The notes beneath the pieces were generated by a model. The model was not told where the DNA came from and ran no database searches. It worked only from the letters and a program-made list of their open reading frames with translations. 64,000 bases of DNA from Cutibacterium namnetense. Lineage in GTDB: Bacteria > Actinomycetota > Actinomycetes > Propionibacteriales > Propionibacteriaceae. Made by a program: the position numbers and the translations under genes. Of the stretch, positions 27,390-36,571 are shown piece by piece. Location of the stretch: NCBI RefSeq assembly GCF_001642025.1, contig NZ_LWHO01000001.1, positions 124,001-188,000 of the forward strand, in the 5' to 3' direction. Within the stretch, counting starts at the first letter, position 1; each line of letters opens with the position of its first letter.

Positions 27390-28829
27390 TTATTCAGTCC
27401 GGGTTAGCCCCTCATCGAGGACCCGACGCAGAGTCGGACGGGTAACCCACAGACCCAGTCGAACCATCCCCGCCCCCACCAGAATGGTGGCGACTGTTAC
27501 GAGGATCGTCGCTGGCCGGGTGACGAGAGCGATCCCGGTCGCCGGGATGAGCAGCAGCCCGGTGGCGACAATGCCGGCGGCCATGGCAAACCGCATCGGG
27601 GAAATGACAGTGACGCGTCGCACCTTGTCCTGGGCCCACAGATCCATCCCGACGACGTCCAACCCCACCTCGACAGATCGACGATCGAGGACCGCAGCAG
27701 CCTGGTTGACTCCCACCGAGCAGGCAACAGTGGCGAAGGCGAAGGCGATGAGGAGGATGACACCAGTCTGTAGATCCCCTCCGATGATTCGGGAAGATAC
27801 CGTGGCCTGGGAATCGTTACCGACGGCCTGCATCATCGCGGCTCCGGTCCCCCCGAGCATTCCAACCACGCACACCGCTCCCAGCGAGGCCATCTGGGTC
27901 CAGGCTGCGCGGGGGTTCTCCAACACCTGACGGGCTGCCACAAGATCGGTGGCACTCGTAGCCTGCTTGAGACGGTGCTGGAAGTACATCGCCAGCAGCT
28001 TGGGGCCAATGATGTTGGCGAGTTCGACGACGGCGGCCAGGGTGACGGCGATAAACACGTACACGCCTACCATGCCCGTCTGTCTACCGAGGAACTTCAA
28101 CGCAGCTCTAGAAAAGACGATGAGCACAACGACGGTGCCACCGACTGCCAGCCGAATCCACGAGACCGATCGAGGCTGGCTGCGCATCCGCACTCCAAGC
28201 GGGGACACGTCAACCCTTCGCAGGCCGATCGCAGAGCTGACAAGGGCGAGTAGCACGAGGGCGAGGATGACGCCGGCCACCGGGATGGGACCCAGCAGGA
28301 TCGAATCTGCACCGACCCTTCCACCGTTGAACGACAGCTGCCCCAGCAGAGGCAGACACAGTGCATATCCGGCAATGCCCAGAATGGAACCTGTGAAGGC
28401 CTGTAACCCAGCCTCGGCCAGGGTCATTACCCGCAACAGATGGGACGAAGCGCCCACAAGTCGCAGAGCAGACAACCGGTCGTCCCGCCGTCGGGCCGAC
28501 AAACGTGCCGCCGACGCGGCCAAGGTCATCAGGGGCAGCACCAACAGGATGACGGCAACTGTCGAAGTCAGTTTGTAGAAGGCAGAGTTCTGTCCCGGTA
28601 GGTGCCACATCATGACGGCACCGCCAGTGACGTCAAGGATCATTGTCGCAATGACAGTAAAGGCGACCACCGGCAGCCGCCAGGAGGAGTGGTCGGCAAC
28701 CGAGACACGGAGGATCATGCCGAGGACCGCAGCAGTAGCCGGATGTCCAGGCGTAACTCCCGGCGTCTCGGGGACGGTGAGGGGCGGGATCCTTTGACTG
28801 GCGTCGATAGTTGGCGTCACAGTCACCAC
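27390..28829 (-). CDS. FtsX-family ABC permease
   Basis: The protein of about 479 residues has around eight to ten hydrophobic segments and an FtsX-like loop (ARRRDDRLSALRLVGASSHLL). A GTG start with an upstream purine-rich GACGGGAC is used, and the start overlaps the ATPase stop by seven bases. Unlike the permease at 5670-8144 it lacks a large MacB periplasmic domain, so it is closer to the bacteriocin/lantibiotic-immunity type. The substrate is unknown. Confidence 0.9.
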   Translation of the reverse strand: MVTVTPTIDASQRIPPLTVPETPGVTPGHPATAAVLGMILRVSVADHSSWRLPVVAFTVIATMILDVTGGAVMMWHLPGQNSAFYKLTSTVAVILLVLPLMTLAASAARLSARRRDDRLSALRLVGASSHLLRVMTLAEAGLQAFTGSILGIAGYALCLPLLGQLSFNGGRVGADSILLGPIPVAGVILALVLLALVSSAIGLRRVDVSPLGVRMRSQPRSVSWIRLAVGGTVVVLIVFSRAALKFLGRQTGMVGVYVFIAVTLAAVVELANIIGPKLLAMYFQHRLKQATSATDLVAARQVLENPRAAWTQMASLGAVCVVGMLGGTGAAMMQAVGNDSQATVSSRIIGGDLQTGVILLIAFAFATVACSVGVNQAAAVLDRRSVEVGLDVVGMDLWAQDKVRRVTVISPMRFAMAAGIVATGLLLIPATGIALVTRPATILVTVATILVGAGMVRLGLWVTRPTLRRVLDEGLTRTE

Positions 28830-29575
28830 GTCCCGTCAGAATGACGCACGTCGTCAGAGACGATTCGGCCGTCTTGCAGGCGAAGGATGCGCTGGCAGCG
28901 GCGGGCAACATTTTCGTCATGGGTGACGACGACGAGGGTGCGTTCCCGTCCGGTCGTCGCCGAAAGCAGAATAGCCATCACTTCGACGGCGGTGGCCGAG
29001 TCGAGGGCCCCGGTGGGTTCGTCAGCGAAGACAATCGCCGGATCGATCACCTGGGACCGCGCAATAGCGACGCGTTGGGCCTGGCCCCCGGAGAGCTGGC
29101 CGATCCGGCGATCTGCCATGCCGCCCAACCCCATCGATTCAAGCCACTGGGCGGCATACCTGACGGCCTCGGCTCGGGATACGCCGTTGAGCATGAGAGG
29201 CAGGGCGGTGTTCTCCACCGCAGTGAGCTCGGGGACAAGCATTCCTTGCTGGAAGACGAAACCCAGGGATTGACGACGTAACTTTGCGCGGTCCTCGCTA
29301 GAGAGGTTTTCGACGTTGACGGTGCGGTCCGGCAGGCCCAGCTCGATAGTGCCAGAGTCAGCCGAAAGAATCCCCGACAAGCAGTGCAGCAAGGTGGTCT
29401 TGCCTGACCCAGACGGCCCCATAATGGCGACCGACTGGCCGGCTGGGATGGCGATGTCGATGTGGTCGAGGGCACGTGTCGTCCCGTAGGTTTTCGTCAG
29501 CGCCAGGGTGCGCAGGTGGGCGCCACGGATAGCCGCGTCAGCAGCATGGAGGTGTGGGCGAGTTGTCGTCAACAT
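28823..29575 (-). CDS. ABC transporter ATP-binding protein (FtsX partner)
   Basis: Complete ATPase motifs are present: Walker A GPSGSGKTT, Q-loop FVFQQGMLVPELTAVEN, signature LSGGQAQR, Walker B IVFADEPTGALDS and VVTHDEN. ATG 29575 is preferred to one at 29608 because the added residues are not part of the fold. The gene overlaps the permease and is divergent from the aldehyde dehydrogenase. Confidence 0.93.
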   Translation of the reverse strand: MLTTTRPHLHAADAAIRGAHLRTLALTKTYGTTRALDHIDIAIPAGQSVAIMGPSGSGKTTLLHCLSGILSADSGTIELGLPDRTVNVENLSSEDRAKLRRQSLGFVFQQGMLVPELTAVENTALPLMLNGVSRAEAVRYAAQWLESMGLGGMADRRIGQLSGGQAQRVAIARSQVIDPAIVFADEPTGALDSATAVEVMAILLSATTGRERTLVVVTHDENVARRCQRILRLQDGRIVSDDVRHSDGTW

Positions 29576-29718
29576 GGCCTCTACTGTGCTGCCCAAAGCC
29601 CTCGTCACACATCATGCTGGCGGGCGAATTGGCTGGTCCTCCCGTGGTATGAGCGTGTTCTCCCCACGTGAACGCCGAACCCTGCGACATCGTCGACACC
29701 CCGTCATAGGGTGGTTTT

Positions 29719-31176
29719 ATGATGACCAACGACCGTTCGCTCCCCTCCGATCTCCCCACCAAGTTGCTCATCGACGGAGAATGGGTTGACGCCGAGGCGT
29801 CCCGCACCTTCGACGTTATCGATCCCGCCACTGAGAAGTTCCTCGTCGCCATCGCCGATGCCTCTGTTGACCAAGGCACCGATGCCCTCGACGCTGCTGT
29901 TCGTGCCCAGCGCTCCTGGGCCGACACCGCCCCGCGAGAGCGCGCCGAAGTCCTGCGCGAGACGTTTAGCCTCGTCACCAAGCGCAAGGATGACTTCGCC
30001 CGCCTCATGACCCTCGAGATGGGTAAGCCGCTCGCTGAGTCCTACGGTGAGGTCAGTTATGGTGCCGAATTCCTGCGCTGGTTCTCGGAGGAAGCTGTGC
30101 GCATCCGTGGTGACTACGGTCTGCTTCCTGAGGGCAAAGTTCGTCAGCTGGTCACTAAGCGTCCCATCGGTCCGTGCCTGTTCATCACGCCATGGAACTT
30201 CCCGCTGGCGATGGCCACCCGCAAGGTCGCCCCGGCTCTGGCTGCTGGGTGCACTGTGGTGATCCGCCCAGCCTCGGCTACCCCGTTGACCACCTTGCTG
30301 CTCGCCAAGACGTTCCTCGATGCTGGCCTGCCAGCTGGTGTCCTCAATGTCATTACTGGCCGGGACCACGCCGTCACTGACGCGGTCTTGGAGGACCCGC
30401 GGCTGCGCAAGCTCTCTTTCACGGGGTCTACCGGGGTTGGTGTGAACCTGCTAGGTAAGGCTGCCAAGCACGTGTTGCGTACCTCAATGGAACTGGGTGG
30501 TAACGCTCCCTTCATCGTTTTTGACGATGCCGACCTAGACCAAGCCATCGTCGGGGCCAAAGCCGCCAAGATGCGCAACATGGGCGAGGTCTGCATCGCT
30601 GCGAACCGCTTTATCGTCCACGAGTCGGTGGCCGAGGAGTTCACCGACAAGATGGTGGAGATGATGTCAGGTCTGGTCGTCGGGGACGGCTTAGACGAAA
30701 AATCCGAAGTCGGGCCCATGATCACCGAACGGGACCGCGAAAAGGTTGATGGTCTGGTGCGTTCTGCTGTTGAAGCCGGTGCCACCGTGCGCTGTGGTGG
30801 TGAGATCCCTGCGGGTAAGGGCTGGTTCTACCCGCCGACGGTGCTTGCTGGCGTTCCTGCCGACGCTGAGATCATGCAGACCGAGATTTTCGGGCCGGTC
30901 GCCCCGGTGACGACCTTCCGCACCGAAGAAGAAGCGTTAGCCCTCGCCAACTCGGTTCCGGTCGGACTGGCCGGGTATGTGTTTACCCGTGACACAGCTC
31001 GCATCCTGCGGATGGGACAGAAGCTGGAGGTCGGCATGATCGGCGCGAACCTGGGGGCGTTCTCTAACGCGGCTGCCCCATTTGGTGGCGTCAAGGAGTC
31101 CGGGCTGGGCCGCGAGGGTTCTTACCAGGGCATCGAGGAATTCTTGGAGACGATCTACGTCGCCCTTCCCGCATAA
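29719..31176 (+). CDS. gabD: Succinate-semialdehyde dehydrogenase family enzyme
   Basis: The NAD(P)-dependent aldehyde dehydrogenase of about 485 residues has the catalytic Cys in MGEVCIAANRF and the general-base Glu in MELGGNAPFIVF, with a cofactor loop at SFTGSTGVG. The overall wording (ITPWNFPLAM, GPVAPV) is that of the GabD/SSADH group. AGGGTGG lies before tandem ATGs at 29719 and 29722. No GABA transaminase is nearby, so the true substrate may be another semialdehyde. The gene symbol is used for the family only. Confidence 0.85.
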   Translation: MMTNDRSLPSDLPTKLLIDGEWVDAEASRTFDVIDPATEKFLVAIADASVDQGTDALDAAVRAQRSWADTAPRERAEVLRETFSLVTKRKDDFARLMTLEMGKPLAESYGEVSYGAEFLRWFSEEAVRIRGDYGLLPEGKVRQLVTKRPIGPCLFITPWNFPLAMATRKVAPALAAGCTVVIRPASATPLTTLLLAKTFLDAGLPAGVLNVITGRDHAVTDAVLEDPRLRKLSFTGSTGVGVNLLGKAAKHVLRTSMELGGNAPFIVFDDADLDQAIVGAKAAKMRNMGEVCIAANRFIVHESVAEEFTDKMVEMMSGLVVGDGLDEKSEVGPMITERDREKVDGLVRSAVEAGATVRCGGEIPAGKGWFYPPTVLAGVPADAEIMQTEIFGPVAPVTTFRTEEEALALANSVPVGLAGYVFTRDTARILRMGQKLEVGMIGANLGAFSNAAAPFGGVKESGLGREGSYQGIEEFLETIYVALPA

Positions 31177-31220
31177 TCGTCACGACATGATGGCGAGAAA
31201 CAAACGATAGCGTCGGACTC

Positions 31221-32498
31221 GTGGCCACTTCACGGATCCGATTTCTCCTCGCCGTCGTACTGACGGGGTTGGCGTCGGGACTCATCGGTGGTCTTACCAG
31301 CGAACTGTCTCACCTCTTGGAGGCCTGCGCGTTCGGTGTGCCCTTCTCCCCCTCAACGACAGGTGTCGGAACAGTCGCCATGTGGAGACGCCTTACCGCA
31401 CCGATTGTGGGCGCTCTCATTGCGGGGTTGACGTGGTGGTGGCTGCGTCCGCTCCCGTCGGGGTCGATCACCTCGGTGCGGCAGGCCGTCGACTCTCCGG
31501 CGCGGCTACGCCCGGTCGAGACCATCGTTGATGCTCTCGCCCAGCTCGTCGTCGTCGGCTCCGGGAGTTCCCTAGGCCGAGAGGCGGCACCGCGTCAGAT
31601 GGCTGCCTTGGCCGCCCAGGGGTTATCCGACACCTTCCGAGTCGACCCTGCCACCCGGCGGGTTGTGCTGGCCAGCGCTGCCGGTGCCGGCCTGGCATCG
31701 GTCTATAACGTGCCCGTCGCTGGAGCGCTGTACGCCCTGGAACTGACAGTGCGCCCTAACCTTCGCACCAAGCGCGGCTGGGGACAGGTGGGGATAGCCG
31801 TCGTCATCTCCGCCCTGTCAACGGTGACGGCATGGTTGTTTAACCATGGCCGGCCCATCTACCGCTCACCAGCCGCCACAGTGACGAGTAGTGGCCTCGG
31901 CTGGGTGGTTCTTGTCGTCGCGGCGTCGACCGTTGCGGGGGCCGGGATGGGCCTGCTCTTTAGGGAGACGAAACGACGAGTTCCCCTCACCTCCAGGCTG
32001 TGGTGGACGGTTCCGCTGGGATCGGCTGGCGTGACAGCCATCGCCGTGGTGGCACCTCAGGTGGTCGGCAATGGTCAGGTCATCGTCAATCTGGTGCTGG
32101 CTCATCCCGTGGCCCCAGCCAGCTTGGCGATCCTGCTCGTCGGCAAGATTCTTGCCACGACGGTGGCACTACGATCCGGTGCTGCTGGCGGCCTACTGAC
32201 CCCCTCCCTATCTGCAGGTGCCCTAGTTGGAGCCCTGGTGGCCGTGCTGGCAGGGATCGACGCACCCTCCCAGGCTGCAATGATGGTAATTGTCGGCGCC
32301 GGATGCGTGCTGTCCATGACCCAGCGTGCTCCGCTATTCGCAGCCGCCTTTGCGCTAGAACTAGCTCGCCCCGGAATGCTAGGAGTTCCGGTTGTTCTCG
32401 TAGCGGTTGTGCTCGGTTGGGTAGGGTCCGTTCTCGTCAGTCGGCGGCCCCACGGGCGGATAGGTCGGGCTCCGGGGAATACGTCTGATCCGCGGTAG
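31221..32498 (+). CDS. ClC-family chloride channel/transporter
   Basis: The polytopic protein of about 425 residues has the ClC selectivity motifs in order: GSGSSLGREAAPRQM (the GREGP-type motif, with Ala before Pro), SAAGAGLASVYNVPVAGALYALE and RSGAAGGLLTPSLSAGALVG. The gating Glu is the one in GREAA. A GTG start at 31221 is used, with a weak ribosome site. It lies 44 bases after the dehydrogenase gene, possibly in the same transcript. Whether it is a channel or an H+/Cl- (or fluoride) exchanger cannot be told. Confidence 0.9.
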   Translation: MATSRIRFLLAVVLTGLASGLIGGLTSELSHLLEACAFGVPFSPSTTGVGTVAMWRRLTAPIVGALIAGLTWWWLRPLPSGSITSVRQAVDSPARLRPVETIVDALAQLVVVGSGSSLGREAAPRQMAALAAQGLSDTFRVDPATRRVVLASAAGAGLASVYNVPVAGALYALELTVRPNLRTKRGWGQVGIAVVISALSTVTAWLFNHGRPIYRSPAATVTSSGLGWVVLVVAASTVAGAGMGLLFRETKRRVPLTSRLWWTVPLGSAGVTAIAVVAPQVVGNGQVIVNLVLAHPVAPASLAILLVGKILATTVALRSGAAGGLLTPSLSAGALVGALVAVLAGIDAPSQAAMMVIVGAGCVLSMTQRAPLFAAAFALELARPGMLGVPVVLVAVVLGWVGSVLVSRRPHGRIGRAPGNTSDPR

Positions 32499-32553
32499 TC
32501 TGAGCGGGATGTACCAGCCGCGGTGCGGCGCCCCCCATATCCAAGGAAGACAC

Positions 32554-34920
32554 ATGACTCAGGACCTGGCTTCAGCAATCGCATTCCAGGTGCGATCGAC
32601 TTCAGGACGTTCCGTCACCGCGTCGACTCCTATGGAGGTGTGGCAGGGATTATCTGCCTCCGTCGTGGGCCGTATTGCAGATGACTGGCAGGCCACTGAC
32701 GCTGCCTACAAGGCCGGACGTCAGGAGCACTACTTCTCCGCTGAATTCCTCATGGGACGGGCCCTGCTCAATAACTTGTCGAACCTTGGACTGGTCAACG
32801 AGACCCGTGAGGCCCTCGCCAACTTCGGTATCGACTTGTCCCAGGTACTCGAACAGGAGCCTGACGCTGCGCTAGGTAACGGTGGCCTCGGCCGTCTGGC
32901 CGCCTGTTTTCTCGACTCCTGTGCCACCCTAGAACTGCCTGTCACTGGTTACGGAATCCTCTACCGCTACGGTTTGTTCAAACAGCTCTTCGACAACGGT
33001 TTCCAGACTGAGCATCCGGACCCGTGGATGGAAGAGGGCTACCCATTTGTCATCCGTCGCCAAGAGCAGCAGCGCATCGTCCGCTACGCCGACATGTGGG
33101 TGCGTGCCATTCCTCACGATATGCCGATCACCGGCTATGGGACTCGCAACGTCGGAACTCTACGGCTGTGGAAAGCCGAGCCGATGGAACAGTTCGACTA
33201 CCAGGCTTTCAACTCCCAACGCTTCACCGACGCCATCGTCGAGCGGGAGCGCACCTCCGATATTTCGCGAGTGCTCTACCCCAACGACACCACCTTTGAG
33301 GGCAAAGTGCTGCGGGTGCGTCAGCAATACTTCTTCTGCTCGGCCTCCTTGCAGGAGATCGTGGACAACTACATCGAGCACCACGGCCAGGACCTCACTG
33401 ACTTCGCCAAGTACAACTCGATCCAGGTCAATGACACCCACCCAGTGCTGTCCATCCCTGAGCTCATGCGCATCCTCCTCGATGACCACGGCATGGGTTG
33501 GGAGCAGGCGTGGCAGATCGTCACCCACACCTTCGCCTACACCAACCACACCGTGCTGGCCGAGGCCCTCGAGAAGTGGGAAATGCAGATCTTCGATCGC
33601 CTGTTCCCGCGCATTTGCGAGATCGTGCGCGAGATTGATCGCCGTTTCCGTGAGGATATGAACAAGCGCGGCCTGGACGCCTCCACCATCGAGTACATGG
33701 CCCCGGTCAGTGGCAACCAGGTACGGATGGCGTGGATCGCCTGCTACGCCTCCTACTCCATCAACGGTGTGGCCGCCCTGCACACCGAGATCATCAAACG
33801 CGAAACCCTCAAAGAGTGGTACGCGATCTGGCCGCAGCGGTTCAACAATAAGACCAACGGCGTCACCCCGCGCCGCTGGCTCAACCAGTGCAACCCGCGT
33901 CTGGCCGCCCTGTTGACCGAAGTCACCGGCTCTGACGCTTGGGTCAAGGATCTTGCCGTGCTCGCTGACTACACCGATTCCGTAGACGACTCGGTCTACG
34001 ACCGCATCAACGAGATCAAACACGCCAACAAGGCTGACTTTGCGGCTTGGGTGGCCGAGCGTGAGGGCGTCGAGATCGATCCGGATGCCATCTTCGACGT
34101 CCAAATCAAGAGGCTGCACGAATACAAAAGGCAGCTTCTCAACGCCTTCTACATCCTTGACCTCTACTTCCGTATCAAGGACGACCCCACTGTCGATGTG
34201 CCCAAGCGGGTGTTCATCTTCGGCGCTAAGGCCGCCCCCGGCTACCTTCGTGCTAAGGCGATCATCAAATTCATCAACGAGGTGGCTCGTCTGGTCAATA
34301 ACGACGATGACATCGACGGGCGAATCAAAGTTGTCTTCGTTCACAATTACAACGTCTCCCCAGCCGAGCACATCATCCCGGCCGCTGACGTCTCCGAGCA
34401 GATCTCGATGGCCGGCAAGGAGGCCTCGGGCACCTCGAATATGAAGTTCATGATGAACGGCGCACTCACCTTGGGCACCTTGGATGGGGCCAACGTCGAG
34501 ATCCTCGACGCTGTCGGTGATGAAAACTCCTACATCTTTGGTGCCACTGAGGAACAGCTGCCCTCCCTCAAGCGGGACTACGATCCACGGTGGCATTACG
34601 AGAACGTGCCGGGCCTCAAGCGAGTCATCGATGCGCTGACCGACGGTACCCTCGACGACAACGGTTCCGGCTGGTTCCATGACCTGCGTCAGAGCCTCAT
34701 GGAGCCCGGTTGGGAGGGTCCCGACGTCTACTACGTGCTGGGCGACTTCGCGTCCTACCGGGATGTCAAGGACAAGATGGCCGCTGATCATGCTGACGCC
34801 CATGGTTGGGCGCGCAAGGCGTGGGTGAACGTCACCAAGTCTGGTCGGTTTTCCTCGGACCGCACTATCCGCGACTACGCCGAACAGGTGTGGAAGCTGG
34901 AGCCAGTCAGGGTTGAGTGA
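32554..34920 (+). CDS. glgP: Glycogen/maltodextrin phosphorylase
   Basis: The enzyme of about 788 residues phosphorolyses alpha-1,4-glucans to glucose-1-phosphate. The PLP-Lys lies in SGTSNMKFMMNGALTLGTLD. The N-terminal part has GNGGLGRLAACFLDS, typical of GlgP/PygM-type phosphorylases. ATG 32554 has AAGGAAG nearby and is used instead of the ATG at 32509. A long antisense open frame over this gene is a codon-bias shadow. A weak hairpin follows the stop. Confidence 0.96.
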   Translation: MTQDLASAIAFQVRSTSGRSVTASTPMEVWQGLSASVVGRIADDWQATDAAYKAGRQEHYFSAEFLMGRALLNNLSNLGLVNETREALANFGIDLSQVLEQEPDAALGNGGLGRLAACFLDSCATLELPVTGYGILYRYGLFKQLFDNGFQTEHPDPWMEEGYPFVIRRQEQQRIVRYADMWVRAIPHDMPITGYGTRNVGTLRLWKAEPMEQFDYQAFNSQRFTDAIVERERTSDISRVLYPNDTTFEGKVLRVRQQYFFCSASLQEIVDNYIEHHGQDLTDFAKYNSIQVNDTHPVLSIPELMRILLDDHGMGWEQAWQIVTHTFAYTNHTVLAEALEKWEMQIFDRLFPRICEIVREIDRRFREDMNKRGLDASTIEYMAPVSGNQVRMAWIACYASYSINGVAALHTEIIKRETLKEWYAIWPQRFNNKTNGVTPRRWLNQCNPRLAALLTEVTGSDAWVKDLAVLADYTDSVDDSVYDRINEIKHANKADFAAWVAEREGVEIDPDAIFDVQIKRLHEYKRQLLNAFYILDLYFRIKDDPTVDVPKRVFIFGAKAAPGYLRAKAIIKFINEVARLVNNDDDIDGRIKVVFVHNYNVSPAEHIIPAADVSEQISMAGKEASGTSNMKFMMNGALTLGTLDGANVEILDAVGDENSYIFGATEEQLPSLKRDYDPRWHYENVPGLKRVIDALTDGTLDDNGSGWFHDLRQSLMEPGWEGPDVYYVLGDFASYRDVKDKMAADHADAHGWARKAWVNVTKSGRFSSDRTIRDYAEQVWKLEPVRVE

Positions 34921-34944
34921 GTTTCGGGCCTGATGGAGCATCGC

Positions 34945-34977
34945 GGACACCGGGTTGGCCACGGGCGCCCGGCGTCC
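34945..34977. terminator. Possible bidirectional hairpin between convergent genes
   Basis: GGACaCCGGG pairs with CCCGGcGTCC (one mismatch) around a 13-base loop between the ends of glgP and the convergent membrane-protein gene. There is no T-run on either strand, so its efficiency as a terminator is doubtful. Confidence 0.35.
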
Positions 34978-34993
34978 ACGTGTATCTGGAGGG

Positions 34994-35386
34994 TCAGCCC
35001 CATAGCGCCTTGGCTGCCACCGTGAGCAGTACCGACCACAAAGCCGAGGCCATCGTTCCGATGATGAATTGCTCGATAGCTGCGCTTGACTCCTTGTTGG
35101 CCTGCGTAGCGTCCGATCCCGGGGTGGGTTGTGACTTTAGTTCGGCATAGCGGGCGAGGGTCTTGACGCCGAGGATGACGGCGATTCCGGCCGGATAGCT
35201 GGCGAGGATGGCGGTGGCGATTCCCAGCCGCTCTAAATAGCCGATCCACAGGCCTCCGCGCAGCAGGCCAGTATCCGCGCCGGCGCGGACTCCGGCGGCG
35301 TGGAAAACTAGCGAGACAACGTACTTGCCGCCCCACACCGCAGCGATGACGAGGAGAGCGGCCGCGATTCTCATGGTGACGATCAT
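34994..35386 (-). CDS. Small membrane partner of the SatD-like protein
   Basis: The 130-residue protein has a first helix (AAALLVIAAVWGGKYVVSLVF), a middle helix (AILASYPAGIAVILGV) and a C-terminal helix (ASALWSVLLTVAAKAL). Its ATG overlaps the SatD-like stop (ATGA), so the two are translationally coupled, as SatD-type proteins often are with a membrane protein. The function is unknown. Confidence 0.75.
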   Translation of the reverse strand: MIVTMRIAAALLVIAAVWGGKYVVSLVFHAAGVRAGADTGLLRGGLWIGYLERLGIATAILASYPAGIAVILGVKTLARYAELKSQPTPGSDATQANKESSAAIEQFIIGTMASALWSVLLTVAAKALWG

Positions 35387-36006
35387 TGCGCTTCCTGGGC
35401 CAGATCGGCGGCGAGCTGGCGAGTCTCGACGAGGTATTCCCAGCGGGCACGGGTGAGTCGCTGGCTGACGGCCGAGGGGCTAATTCCGAGGGTCCGCGCG
35501 GTCTCATCGCTGCTCATAGACAGATCGTAGAACTTGGCGACATCACGGGAGGCGGGGCGCATCCGCCGGGCGAGATCGACGACGATCTGGGCTGCCTGGC
35601 AGAACCGGCGCATTCCATCAGTGCCGTTGGGAAAGACGTGGATTGCTGCGCGACGTCGTCGACACTCGTCGATCGCTTCTCGGGCCGATATGTAAGCCGG
35701 TCCTCGTGCTGCGCGCGTGGAATCGGGCAGCGGAGTGTCGACCTCGCCATGGGAGACTCCAATACGCCACGGCCCAGAACCGGCCGTCCACACGGCGTGG
35801 ATGAGGCTGGCGGGGTCAGTGGTGAGGGCCTGGACCTCGTCACCGGAAGTCCGCTCTGGGGGAAGGACCCATTCCGGGGTGCCGACCCTGTGACCCGTGG
35901 GGCTCACCAGTAGCCCGGGGGAGGTCAGGGCAGCAAGGAGATGGGGGACCTCGTCGTTGTGACGTCGACTGTCAACCTGGTCGGCAAGAATGACCCAGGC
36001 GAGCAT
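35383..36006 (-). CDS. SatD-like protein with C-terminal HTH
   Basis: The 207-residue protein opens with WVILADQVDSRRHNDEVPHL, close to the IGDIVDSR start of SatD-family proteins. It ends with a basic HTH-like segment (SSDETARTLGISPSAVSQRL) resembling sigma region 4. ATG 36006 has AGGAG seven bases before it. The family is known from Streptococcus mutans acid tolerance, but its biochemical role is unclear. The HTH suggests it acts as a regulator, perhaps responding to the membrane partner. Confidence 0.75.
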   Translation of the reverse strand: MLAWVILADQVDSRRHNDEVPHLLAALTSPGLLVSPTGHRVGTPEWVLPPERTSGDEVQALTTDPASLIHAVWTAGSGPWRIGVSHGEVDTPLPDSTRAARGPAYISAREAIDECRRRRAAIHVFPNGTDGMRRFCQAAQIVVDLARRMRPASRDVAKFYDLSMSSDETARTLGISPSAVSQRLTRARWEYLVETRQLAADLAQEAQ

Positions 36007-36571
36007 GGAACGCTCCTTCCTCGTGGCTTCTAGCATGCCGATCGCTGTTTTAGCGAATAACCTAAATCGTAGTCCCGTGAAGCTTAAATCCTTACATGTA
36101 TCCCTGTATGAACGTGTGGTGATTCGGTGGGAAGGGAAACCTTCTGCCATCCGGAGAGACCCTCGTAACCGTTTCTCGCACGTTTGCCATGGCGGTGCTG
36201 TAGCTGGGTGAACTCGTTAACCACCATGACCTCCCTGGTTCTCGAAAACTGTTTGGTTTGGGCTTTCAGCCAGGGGTTGAATGCGCGCTTCGAACCGCCT
36301 TCAACCCCGTTAGGAGCCGCCGGAACGCACAGTACGCATGTCAGCCACGTCGATAAGCAACGACAAGCCGCGGTCATGGCCGTCTGGCAGATGAGGCCCC
36401 GCGCCACACTCAGCTTCGCTTCAGCGCTGTGGCAATCCTGCAGGGAAGGCCGTCAGCTGCTACCACGAATGGCAGTCGTCACGATGACGCACATGATTGC
36501 CACGGAGGATCGCCGTCGTCGACGCCATCCATGGAAGGATGGGTAACACCCGACACAGATCAGGAGTCGCC
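36007..36571. other. Long intergenic region before pfk
   Basis: About 565 bases lie between divergent genes. They contain a 9-bp perfect inverted repeat at 36273-36308 (GGGGTTGAA ... TTCAACCCC, 18-base loop) and a smaller GGAAGG-GAAA-CCTTC hairpin near 36133. No open frame has a good ribosome site. It could hold promoters for both neighbours and perhaps a small RNA. I cannot show transcription. Confidence 0.5.

Noticed and set aside
33160-34962. 600-codon open frame antisense to glgP
   Set aside because: Codon bias of a GC-rich gene gives long open frames on the opposite strand. The translation has no recognisable domain and glgP is clearly the gene.
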